Below are positions 1 to 5,320 of a stretch of 6,451 nt of DNA, one piece after another. Made by a program: the position numbers and the translations under genes. The first letter of the stretch is position 1; each line of letters opens with the position of its first letter. This DNA is from an uncultured Ruminococcus sp. GTDB lineage: Bacteria > Bacillota > Clostridia > Oscillospirales > Ruminococcaceae. The stretch is from NCBI GenBank assembly GCA_947174965.1, contig CAMWKY010000124.1, positions 1 to 6,451 of the forward strand, given 5' to 3'. Below the pieces are notes generated by a model, which was not told the origin of the DNA, ran no database searches, and saw nothing but the letters and a program-made list of their open reading frames with translations.

Positions 1-91
1 TAATCTCTACAGCTGTTATCGCTTGAATGACAATATCAGCCTTTTCTTTCTAAAATATGGGAATATGCGGTGTCGTACTTTCCTTTCTGAC

Positions 92-114
92 TATTGATTC
101 ATGATTTATCAATA
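92..114. repeat. 7-bp inverted repeat, operator-like
   Basis: TATTGAT at 92-98 is the exact reverse complement of ATCAATA at 108-114, with a 9-nt spacer. Its size and symmetry would suit a dimeric regulator site about 160 bp upstream of the FrhB-like gene. In AT-rich DNA a 7-bp match may also be chance, and no regulator is identified. Confidence 0.3.
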
Positions 115-169
115 AAGATTTTTTGGCTTCTGCATTTCAAACTGCAATGCAGAAAGCAAAAAAAGTCTT
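115..169. repeat. Long imperfect inverted repeat (stem-loop)
   Basis: The core is a perfect 9-bp stem, TTCTGCATT (128-136) with AATGCAGAA (146-154), around a 9-nt loop. After small bulges the pairing continues outward: GC with GC (126-127/156-157), six T with six A (119-124/159-164), and AAGA with TCTT (115-118/166-169), about 21 pairs in all. The T-tract is on the 5' side and the A-tract on the 3' side, the reverse of an intrinsic terminator. A regulatory leader hairpin or a MITE-like remnant fits better. Confidence 0.5.
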
Positions 170-258
170 CATAAAAAATAGAGGATAAAGAGAACGAGTT
201 TATAGAAGAAAACAAAATGATTCCTGAATTATATATTGGAGATTTTACAAGATATTTT

Positions 259-266
259 GAGGAGGT
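259..266 (+). promoter_or_regulatory. Ribosome binding site of the FrhB-like gene
   Basis: GAGGAGGT is a near-perfect Shine-Dalgarno sequence 6 nt before the ATG at 273. It fixes that start codon. Confidence 0.85.
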
Positions 267-272
267 ACTATT

Positions 273-1514
273 ATGCAGAAAAGCTATGCTCATCATAAAT
301 CAACACGATATAAGAATGAAGATAAAAGCAATAATGAGAAATCACTTCCTGAGCTTTATGAGAATAGGGAAAACTGCTGTGGCTGTTCTGATTGCTGTGC
401 GATATGTCCTGCGAATGCAATAGCTATAGAGCCAGATGAAGAAGGCTTTTTGTATCCAACTGTGGATGCAGAGAAATGCATAAGGTGCTATCGGTGTGTC
501 TCTATTTGTATATTTAAAGCAGACCAGCGGCAAAAGGGATTTTTGTCTGACGGTGGCAGTGTTTCTGAGCGTATGCCGATTTCGGAACCTGCTGTGTTTG
601 CAGTTAAGCATAAAGATGAGGGAATCAGAGCTGCATCTCGCTCTGGGGGAATATTCACTGCACTTTCCGATGCAGTTCTTTCCGAGCAGGGCATCATATA
701 CGGTTGTGTGATGACGGATGATTTCCGTGCAGTGCATATTCGGGCAGATGATGCAGAGACGCGCAATCGGATGCGCGGTTCAAAATATATTCAAAGCGAA
801 TTGGGCGACATATTTTATAAGGTGAAAACAGATTTGCAGCATGAACGCAAAGTGCTGTTTTCCGGTACGTCCTGTCAGATCTCTGGATTAAAAAGCTATT
901 TGACAAAACCATATGAAAATTTGCTCTGTGTGGACATCATATGTCACGGTGTGCCGAGTCCGTTGGTCTGGCAGCATTATTTAGATTGGCAGGCAGAGCA
1001 GGCACAGTCGCCAGTGAAATCTGTTGACTTTCGCAACAAAAAAGATTATGGGTGGAAGGCACATATTGAGACGCTCACCTTTGAAAACGAAAAGAGAATT
1101 GACAGTGAAGTGTTTAGAAAACTGTTTTATTCCCATCGTATTCTTAGACCGAGTTGTCATCAATGTCCGTATAAATCCGTGCATCACCTCGCTGATATCA
1201 CGATTGCAGATTACTGGGGAATAGATAGGGCTGCACCGGATATGAACGACAATAAAGGTATCTCACTGGTTCTGGTCAATTCGCAGTTGGGTCGTGAATA
1301 TTTTGATCGTGTCAGATCAGAATTGGAATACCGTGAGACAGCTTTGGAGGATAGCTTGCAGCCACCGCTGAAAGCACCGTTCCCTCCGGCAGCAGACCGT
1401 GAGCAGTTTTGGGACGATTTTAGGAACCGACCTTTTCGATATATCGTGAAAAAATATGGTACGGTTTCTTTTATGAGCAAGCTGAAAAAGAAAATCAGAA
1501 GGATTTTGAAATAA
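273..1514 (+). CDS. FrhB-like [4Fe-4S] oxidoreductase of polysaccharide loci
   Basis: A 413-residue protein of the coenzyme F420 hydrogenase/dehydrogenase beta-subunit family. A dicluster ferredoxin module comes first: C35-x2-C38-x2-C41-x3-C45 and C69-x2-C72-x2-C75-x3-C79, so two [4Fe-4S] clusters are expected. The FrhB N- and C-terminal domains follow, with family motifs SRSGGIFTAL (122-131), FSGTSCQISGL (196-206), CHGVPSP (224-230), the pair C295/C298, and DITIADYWGI (308-317). There is no signal peptide or membrane segment, so it is cytoplasmic. A basic tail (KLKKKIRRILK) closes it. Homologues in Firmicutes and Bacteroidetes often sit in capsule/EPS clusters beside glycosyl- or pyruvyl-transferases. 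Despite the name, F420 use is not implied in such hosts; flavin- or ferredoxin-linked reduction is more likely, and the substrate is unknown. The start is set by the ribosome binding site at 259-266. Family assignment is secure; the pathway role is inferred from neighbours. Confidence 0.9.
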   Translation: MQKSYAHHKSTRYKNEDKSNNEKSLPELYENRENCCGCSDCCAICPANAIAIEPDEEGFLYPTVDAEKCIRCYRCVSICIFKADQRQKGFLSDGGSVSERMPISEPAVFAVKHKDEGIRAASRSGGIFTALSDAVLSEQGIIYGCVMTDDFRAVHIRADDAETRNRMRGSKYIQSELGDIFYKVKTDLQHERKVLFSGTSCQISGLKSYLTKPYENLLCVDIICHGVPSPLVWQHYLDWQAEQAQSPVKSVDFRNKKDYGWKAHIETLTFENEKRIDSEVFRKLFYSHRILRPSCHQCPYKSVHHLADITIADYWGIDRAAPDMNDNKGISLVLVNSQLGREYFDRVRSELEYRETALEDSLQPPLKAPFPPAADREQFWDDFRNRPFRYIVKKYGTVSFMSKLKKKIRRILK

Positions 1515-1583
1515 AAAATTGTATATCGTCGCAGTAATCACATCTGAACTCAATCTCTGCAAGAGAGAATTGTATGATAGACT

Positions 1584-1615
1584 TGAACGGTACATGGATT
1601 TTCGTGTACCGTTCA
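1584..1615 (+). terminator. Strong hairpin after the FrhB-like gene (possible terminator)
   Basis: GAACGGTACA (1585-1594) and TGTACCGTTC (1605-1614) form a perfect 10-bp stem, extended by a T-A pair at 1584/1615, with a 10-nt loop. It starts 69 nt after the stop codon. The downstream tail (ATTCTGCATAT) has no real U-tract, so termination would be weak or factor-assisted. An mRNA-stabilising 3' hairpin is an alternative. Confidence 0.45.
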
Positions 1616-1620
1616 TTCTG

Positions 1621-1638
1621 CATATATAAGAATATATG
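1621..1638. repeat. Small AT hairpin
   Basis: CATATAT (1621-1627) and ATATATG (1632-1638) are perfect 7-bp arms around the 4-nt loop AAGA. It lies just before a Shine-Dalgarno-like GGAGG (1644-1648). Weak AT pairing; function unknown. Confidence 0.3.
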
Positions 1639-1656
1639 GAATTGGAGGAAAAGTTT

Positions 1657-1695
1657 GAAAAATAAAACTGCCCCTTGAAAATGTAAACAGGGCGC
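1657..1695 (-). terminator. Terminator-like hairpin facing the IS110 transposase
   Basis: Read on the minus strand, a GC-rich stem (about 7 pairs with two single-base bulges, 1695-1670) is followed by AGTTTTATTTTTC, a T-rich tail (1669-1657). This lies about 50 nt after the transposase stop codon and would end its transcript, or block read-through between the IS and the upstream gene. Whether it belongs to the IS right end or to the host is unresolved. Confidence 0.4.
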
Positions 1696-1704
1696 ACGAA
1701 GCTA

Positions 1705-1722
1705 AGCCGCAAAAAAGTGGCT
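1705..1722. repeat. Short hairpin near the IS110 right end
   Basis: AGCCGC (1705-1710) pairs with GTGGCT (1717-1722), including one G-T wobble, around a loop of six A. It is close to the transposase stop and may belong to the right end of the IS. Function not known. Confidence 0.3.
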
Positions 1723-1746
1723 GAAAATAGATAAGGAGTAGGGTTA

Positions 1747-3039
1747 TCAGCTGAAATCAGCTACTTCATCTTTGAAGATATAACCACGTTGACGAAGGAG
1801 AGCAAGACCTTCAGATTTTGATATAACAACAGAGTGTTCAGTAGTTTTGTCAGCCAGATAACCTTTAGCAGAGTAGGGCTCACATTTTGAAAGTACGTTC
1901 CAGATAGCGGTCAGGAGCATACGGCATAATGCAATAATTGCTTTTTTATGTCCACGGCGATCCTTTATTCTGCGGTAGCGTTCTTTGAATTCAGGATGCT
2001 CTTTTGATTTGAGCAGTGCGTTTGCAATCTGAACCAGTAACGGTTTCAGATAAGAACCTGCACGGGAAATGTGGGTATATTTAACTTTCTGTACACTGCT
2101 GTCATTACGTGGACAACATCCTGCCCATGAAACAAGATTTTTAGAGGTTGGAAAAACAGACATATCCACACCAATTTCTGAAAGAAGACGAATTGATATC
2201 AGGGGTTCTTTTGAGAATCCCGGAACTGTACGCATAAACTCCAAAACAGAGGTGTACGGTTCAGCAAGACGAAAAATTTCAGTATCAAGTTCAGATATAC
2301 GTTTTTCCTGTTCATTAATAAAATCAAGACAGATTTTCAGCTTGGTTGTCTGTTCAGGACATATTGCTCCGTCAATTGCTGCCCGGATTTCTTCAACAGA
2401 ATGCTTACAGCGTTTATGAACGTATGGTGTTACATCAAATTGCACACCGTGATTTTCAAGAATCTGCTGAATGATGGAACGTGAGGATTTACCAAACACG
2501 TCTATAAACACATCATCCAGTTTCAGATTTGATACAGTAAGACAATTAAGTGTACGATTTTTCATCCCTGTAATCTGATATGTCAATTTCATACGAAAAC
2601 GTAGAAGGTCACGAAGATGACGAATATCAGGCGGAGGAATAAAACTGGGTTTAATCATATCACACATAAACAAGTCACAAATCCATTTTGCATCCTTGTG
2701 GTCAGTTTTATTTCCCTTCTGAGGTTTTGTATATTTTGGATGAGCAAGAGTAACCCAACAGGTTTTCTCAAGGATATTAAAGACAGGAATCCAGTATTTA
2801 CCTGATGATTCCATACAAACTTCGGAACATGAATATTTAGCAAGCCAATCTGACATTTCCTGTAATCCTTTGGAAAAAGAATAGAAACGAGCTTGTTTGT
2901 ATTCTGTACGATTGTTGATGTCGGTAATTCCGATACAGGCATAAATCCATGTTTTATGCACGTCAAGACCACAACATTTTTTATGGAGATTTTGAATTCC
3001 ATAGACATACCTCCACAAATAGATTGAGTGAAACGGCAT
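1747..3039 (-). CDS. IS110-family transposase, start codon in question
   Basis: Bridge-RNA-guided recombinase family. Numbering from the in-frame ATG at 3039 (430 residues), the RuvC-like DEDD site is D26 (in GLDVHKT), E77 (in CMESSGKYW), D113 and D116 (in TDHKDAKW). The C-terminal Tnp_20 half contains SWAGCCPRNDSS, whose second serine, S315, is the likely nucleophile, then ISRAGSYLKPLL. The catalytic core is complete and uninterrupted to the TGA at 1747-1749. The N-terminus is odd. IS110 proteins usually begin within 5-15 residues of the GxDVxK motif, but here the in-frame ATG is 24 residues earlier, inside the structured non-coding end, with only a GGAG (3049-3052) 9 nt before it. A much better GGAGGT plus ATG (3014-3009, 3002) is in another frame. 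A -1 frameshift from it would give about 418 residues starting MEFKISIK. The gene may therefore use frameshifting or slippage, start at 3039, or carry a single-base deletion. Confidence 0.85.
   Translation of the reverse strand: MPFHSIYLWRYVYGIQNLHKKCCGLDVHKTWIYACIGITDINNRTEYKQARFYSFSKGLQEMSDWLAKYSCSEVCMESSGKYWIPVFNILEKTCWVTLAHPKYTKPQKGNKTDHKDAKWICDLFMCDMIKPSFIPPPDIRHLRDLLRFRMKLTYQITGMKNRTLNCLTVSNLKLDDVFIDVFGKSSRSIIQQILENHGVQFDVTPYVHKRCKHSVEEIRAAIDGAICPEQTTKLKICLDFINEQEKRISELDTEIFRLAEPYTSVLEFMRTVPGFSKEPLISIRLLSEIGVDMSVFPTSKNLVSWAGCCPRNDSSVQKVKYTHISRAGSYLKPLLVQIANALLKSKEHPEFKERYRRIKDRRGHKKAIIALCRMLLTAIWNVLSKCEPYSAKGYLADKTTEHSVVISKSEGLALLRQRGYIFKDEVADFS
2976..2982 (-). other. Slippery heptamer A AAA AAT in the transposase 5' end
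   Basis: On the minus strand, six A followed by T form X XXY YYZ (A AAA AAT) in the frame of the ATG at 3002. A -1 shift here moves exactly into the transposase frame, eight codons after the ATG and just before CCGLDVHK. Visible in sequence; that it is used is inference. Transcriptional slippage on the A-tract would have a similar effect. Confidence 0.5.
3002..3014 (-). promoter_or_regulatory. Ribosome binding site and ATG in the alternative frame
   Basis: GGAGGT (3014-3009) abuts an ATG at 3008-3006 and sits 6 nt before a second ATG at 3002-3000, the ideal distance. Both ATGs share a frame that stays open for 117 codons to 2655 but encodes no recognisable protein beyond its first few residues. 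No usable start codon lies at a suitable distance in the transposase frame. Confidence 0.7.
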
Positions 3040-3215
3040 TGACTGAATCTCCGGCAAAATCGAGTCGATTTGAAAGAGATAAGTTTGTGGGCTACTTGTT
3101 TGCACCACTAATTGATGCCTTAACGGAGAAACGAACCATATACTCATGCGAGGTCGCCGCTATACAGCCATGCCACTCACCTCCACGGTTTTTGTAGTTG
3201 ACAGTTTCACTCAAT
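3003..3215 (-). ncRNA. Putative IS110 bridge RNA (non-coding end)
   Basis: About 210 nt between a minus-strand extended -10 promoter (3219-3227) and the transposase ribosome binding site, the position of bridge RNA in IS110-group elements such as IS621. Secondary structure is visible. A 12-bp perfect pairing (3204-3215 with 3023-3034) would close the whole RNA. A GAGGT/ACCTC stem (3179-3183 with 3150-3154) presents a 24-nt loop. A two-tier hairpin has ATCTC/GAGAT (3076-3080 with 3047-3051) enclosing AAATCG/CGATTT (3066-3071 with 3057-3062). Two large looped stems suit target- and donor-binding loops, but which is which, and the guides, are not established. The RNA identity rests on position and fold, not on homology. 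Confidence 0.55.
3023..3215. repeat. 12-bp perfect inverted repeat bracketing the IS110 non-coding end
   Basis: ATTGAGTGAAAC (3023-3034) is the exact reverse complement of GTTTCACTCAAT (3204-3215); the arms are 169 nt apart. One arm starts just downstream of the predicted RNA start and the other lies just before the transposase ribosome binding site. Confidence 0.85.
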
Positions 3216-3226
3216 TACATTATATC
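3198..3226 (+). promoter_or_regulatory. Outward promoter from the IS110 left end
   Basis: A consensus -35 TTGACA (3198-3203), an exact 17-nt spacer and TATATC (3221-3226, 4 of 6 to consensus) point to the right. Predicted start is near 3233, about 65 nt before the pyrophosphorylase ATG. It overlaps the minus-strand promoter of the IS itself, so the two may compete. It could drive the two sugar-nucleotide genes after the IS split the cluster. Confidence 0.5.
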
Positions 3227-3227
3227 A
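3219..3227 (-). promoter_or_regulatory. Extended -10 promoter for bridge RNA and transposase
   Basis: The minus strand reads TGATATAAT, a perfect extended -10 (TGnTATAAT), with transcription predicted to begin near 3212. A weak -35, TTCGCA (3241-3246), lies 16 nt upstream. In IS110 elements the promoter is often completed by the right-end/left-end junction of the excised circle, so a poor -35 in the integrated copy is expected. Confidence 0.55.
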
Positions 3228-3240
3228 TACACATTAATAT

Positions 3241-3280
3241 TGCGAAAGCACTTTTTCATGCCTGATTGTTGCCTTTCGCA
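3241..3280. repeat. 8-bp inverted repeat upstream of the pyrophosphorylase gene
   Basis: TGCGAAAG (3241-3248) and CTTTCGCA (3273-3280) are perfect 8-bp arms around a 24-nt loop. It lies between the IS110 left end and the ribosome binding site, in what would be the mRNA leader. It may be a leader hairpin or the palindromic target into which the IS inserted. Confidence 0.5.
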
Positions 3281-3298
3281 GAAAGGCGGATTATACTC

Positions 3299-4513
3299 AT
3301 GAAATATAAAACAACAGAAATACTGAATATGCTGCATCAGGAGCATATTGCATCATATATGAAAACGCTTTCAGAAGCTGATCGGATTGCAATGATGAAA
3401 CAGATCGATGATCTTGATTTTTCCGTTTTGAGCGCTGGTGAAACAAATGAAGAACGAGGAGTTTTCGCTCCTCTGTTTGCCACAACTCTGTCTGAGATAC
3501 AAGAACAATGCAGCAAATTTACAGATATCGGCTTGCAGGCTATCAGGGACGGAAAAGTCGGAGCTGTTCTGCTTGCGGGTGGACAAGGAAGCCGTCTTGG
3601 TTTTGATCATCCGAAGGGAATGTTCAATATCGGCGTGGAACGTGAGTTATATATCTTTGAATGTCTAATTAATAATCTACTTGAAGTTACACGTCAGGCA
3701 GATGCATGGATCCCACTTTTCATTATGACAAGCGTGTATAACAACAAGGAAACACAAGAGTTCTTTGAACAACATAACTATTTCGGATATAGCAGTGAAA
3801 ATGTATGGTTTTTCATTCAGGAACAGCTCCCAACTGTTGATACGGACGGTAAGCTTATGCTTTCAGGTAATGGTACAATTTCAACAGCCCCGAATGGTAA
3901 TGGCGGCTGGTATGCTTCTATGGCTAAAACTGGTATGTTGAAGATAGTCCAGGAGGCTAAAATTGAATGGCTGAATGTTTTCGCTGTAGATAATGTTTTG
4001 CAGCGTATAGCTGATCCATGCTTTATAGGCGCTGTGATCGTCTCTGGTAAAGTATCCGGGGCAAAGGTTGTAGCTAAGGCTGCACCCGAAGAAAAAGTCG
4101 GTGTGCTCTGTCTTGAGGACGGCAGACCGTCTATCGTTGAATATTACGAAATGACCGATGAAATGCTCCACAGTCGTGAAGAGGATGGAACTCTTTCATA
4201 TAATTATGGGGTTATTCTGAATTATTTGTTCCGTGTGGACAAGCTGAATAAGACCCTATCTGTCAAGCTTCCGTTACACCGTGCATTCAAAAAAATCAAG
4301 TATATGAACGCAAACAATGAGATCATAACGCCGGAAGAGCCAAATGCCTACAAGTTTGAAACACTTGTACTCGATATGATAAAACTGCAGGATGACTGCC
4401 TTGCATATGAAGTCGATAGAAATAAGGAGTTTGCACCTGTAAAGAATAAGATTGGCGTGGATTCGGTCGATACGGCAAGAGCACTGCTGCGGTTAAACGG
4501 TGTAGAACTGTGA
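3299..4513 (+). CDS. UDP-sugar pyrophosphorylase (UAP1/AGX-type, UDPGP family)
   Basis: Makes a UDP-sugar and pyrophosphate from UTP and a sugar 1-phosphate (GlcNAc-1-P, GalNAc-1-P or glucose-1-P). This 404-residue protein belongs to the eukaryotic-like UDPGP family, not to the bacterial GalU or GlmU families. Visible signatures are the nucleotide loop LLAGGQGSRLG (91-101) with P105-K106-G107, the uridine-binding stretch APNGNGG (197-203), the metal-site D231-N232, EYYEM (281-285) and YKFETLVLDMI (351-361). Length suits the compact bacterial members. The ATG at 3299 is preferred over a TTG at 3266: AAAGGCGGA (3282-3290) lies 8 nt upstream, and the sequence after this Met aligns with the usual helical N-terminus. 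Its stop overlaps the GTG of rmlB, so the two are probably translationally coupled. Sugar specificity cannot be decided from sequence. Confidence 0.88.
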   Translation: MKYKTTEILNMLHQEHIASYMKTLSEADRIAMMKQIDDLDFSVLSAGETNEERGVFAPLFATTLSEIQEQCSKFTDIGLQAIRDGKVGAVLLAGGQGSRLGFDHPKGMFNIGVERELYIFECLINNLLEVTRQADAWIPLFIMTSVYNNKETQEFFEQHNYFGYSSENVWFFIQEQLPTVDTDGKLMLSGNGTISTAPNGNGGWYASMAKTGMLKIVQEAKIEWLNVFAVDNVLQRIADPCFIGAVIVSGKVSGAKVVAKAAPEEKVGVLCLEDGRPSIVEYYEMTDEMLHSREEDGTLSYNYGVILNYLFRVDKLNKTLSVKLPLHRAFKKIKYMNANNEIITPEEPNAYKFETLVLDMIKLQDDCLAYEVDRNKEFAPVKNKIGVDSVDTARALLRLNGVEL

Positions 4514-5250
4514 CAATCATTGTAACTGGCGGTGCAGGATTTATCGGTTCAAATTTCATATTCTATATGCTCCGAAAACATCCTGAGTATAGAATCGTGT
4601 GTCTTGACAAGCTAACCTATGCAGGCAATCTTTCAACGCTTGCTCCCATAATGAAAAATCCAAACTTCAGATTCATAAAACTTGATATCTGCGACCGAGA
4701 AAACATATACAATCTTTTCAAGGAAGAAAGACCGGACGTTGTTGTGAACTTTGCTGCAGAAAGTCATGTGGACAGAAGCATAGATAATCCGGAGATATTT
4801 CTGCAAACAAATATTATCGGAACTTCCGTACTCATGGACGCTTGCAGAAAGTATGGTAATGTACGCTTTCATCAGGTAAGTACAGATGAAGTTTATGATG
4901 ATCTTCCGCTTGAATCGGATTTACTTTTTACAGAGGATACGCCGATACACACATCCTCTCCGTACAGTGCATCGAAGGCGAGTGCAGATTTATTGGTAAT
5001 GGCTTATCATCGTACTTACGGTCTGCCAGTGACCATTTCTCGTTGTTCCAACAACTACGGTTCGTTTCAGTTTCCTGAAAAGTTGATACCTTTGATGATA
5101 GCAAATGCTTTGAATAATAAACCTCTTCCTGTCTACGGAACGGGTTTGAATATCCGTGACTGGCTTTACGTTGAGGATCATTGCAGAGCAATAGACCTAA
5201 TTATCCATAAGGGCAGAGTTGGCGAAGTCTACAATGTCGGCGGTCACAAT

Positions 5251-5270
5251 CAGGGCTTCCGCATGAAAAA
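5251..5270 (+). repeat. Left terminal inverted repeat of ISAs1 element
   Basis: Twenty bases identical to the reverse complement of 6432-6451. Its first codons are read through in the rmlB frame as QGFRMK. Confidence 0.95.
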
Positions 5271-5282
5271 TTCACAAAAATA

Positions 5283-5291
5283 TGTTATAAT
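5283..5291 (+). promoter_or_regulatory. Extended -10 promoter of the ISAs1 transposase
   Basis: TGTTATAAT is a perfect extended -10 (TGnTATAAT). No good -35 is seen 16-18 nt upstream, where the inverted repeat lies. Predicted transcription start is near 5298, 23 nt before the ATG at 5321, which rules out the upstream TTG at 5291 as start codon. Confidence 0.55.
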
Positions 5292-5320
5292 TGACTAAAA
5301 AAGCAAAGGCGGAGAAAACA

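Larger units (their letters stand above)
1..272. other. AT-rich leader without a convincing gene
   Basis: No recognisable coding sequence. One frame is open from base 2 to a stop at 95-97 and another ends at a TGA at 24-26. Either could be the tail of an upstream gene, but neither tail looks like a known C-terminus, so none is called. The stretch holds two inverted repeats (annotated separately) and a strong ribosome binding site for the next gene at its right edge. I see no convincing -35/-10 pair. Confidence 0.5.
1670..3230 (-). mobile_element. IS110-family insertion sequence (ends approximate)
   Basis: The element has a DEDD/Tnp_20 transposase and, upstream of it, a structured non-coding end of about 200 nt. 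That layout matches the IS110 subgroup, which carries its bridge RNA before the transposase, rather than the IS1111 subgroup. It is inserted antisense between the FrhB-like gene and the UDP-sugar pyrophosphorylase gene and disrupts neither reading frame. IS110 elements lack long terminal repeats and make no clear target duplication, so the edges cannot be read directly. Plausible right edges lie between about 1657 and 1736, and left edges between about 3219 and 3262. Confidence 0.75.
4510..5298 (+). pseudogene. rmlB: dTDP-glucose 4,6-dehydratase, truncated by ISAs1 insertion
   Basis: RmlB (RfbB) converts dTDP-glucose to dTDP-4-keto-6-deoxyglucose, second step to dTDP-L-rhamnose. The GTG start at 4510 lies in a GTGA overlap with the previous stop. 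Present are the NAD-binding TGGAGFIG (6-13), FAAESHVDRS (81-90), the catalytic STDE (T125, D126, E127), Y152-x3-K156 in SPYSASKAS, SRCSNNYG (177-184), and RDWLYVEDHCRAI (216-228). The native sequence stops after YNVGGHN (N247, base 5250). The next codons, from 5251, are the IS inverted repeat and encode 15 foreign residues before TAA at 5296-5298. Full-length RmlB is about 330-350 residues, so much of the C-terminal sugar-nucleotide-binding region is lost and the enzyme should be inactive. Identity is secure; loss of function is inferred. The rest of the gene should lie just beyond this window. Confidence 0.92.

Noticed and set aside
2655..3008. A 117-codon minus-strand frame starting at the good ribosome binding site
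   Set aside because: Beyond its first eight or nine residues it resembles no protein and runs antiphase to the well-conserved transposase. It matters only as the possible entry frame for a -1 shift, so it is not called as a gene.
3040..3147. Extending the IS110 transposase upstream to an ATG at 3147
   Set aside because: The extra residues are unlike IS110 N-termini, fall in the structured non-coding end, and no good ribosome binding site precedes them.
3266..3298. TTG start at 3266 for the UDP-sugar pyrophosphorylase
   Set aside because: It lies inside an inverted repeat, has no ribosome binding site, and adds 11 residues not typical of the family. The ATG at 3299 fits better.
3139..3301. 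Ten-base direct repeat TATACTCATG at 3139-3148 and 3292-3301, considered as an IS110 target-guide match
   Set aside because: The second copy spans the pyrophosphorylase start codon, well away from any plausible IS edge, so it cannot be the target sequence at the junction. It is probably chance.
5291..5320. TTG start at 5291 for the ISAs1 transposase
   Set aside because: It overlaps the extended -10 promoter (5283-5291), so it would precede the transcript start. The ATG at 5321 has a proper ribosome binding site.
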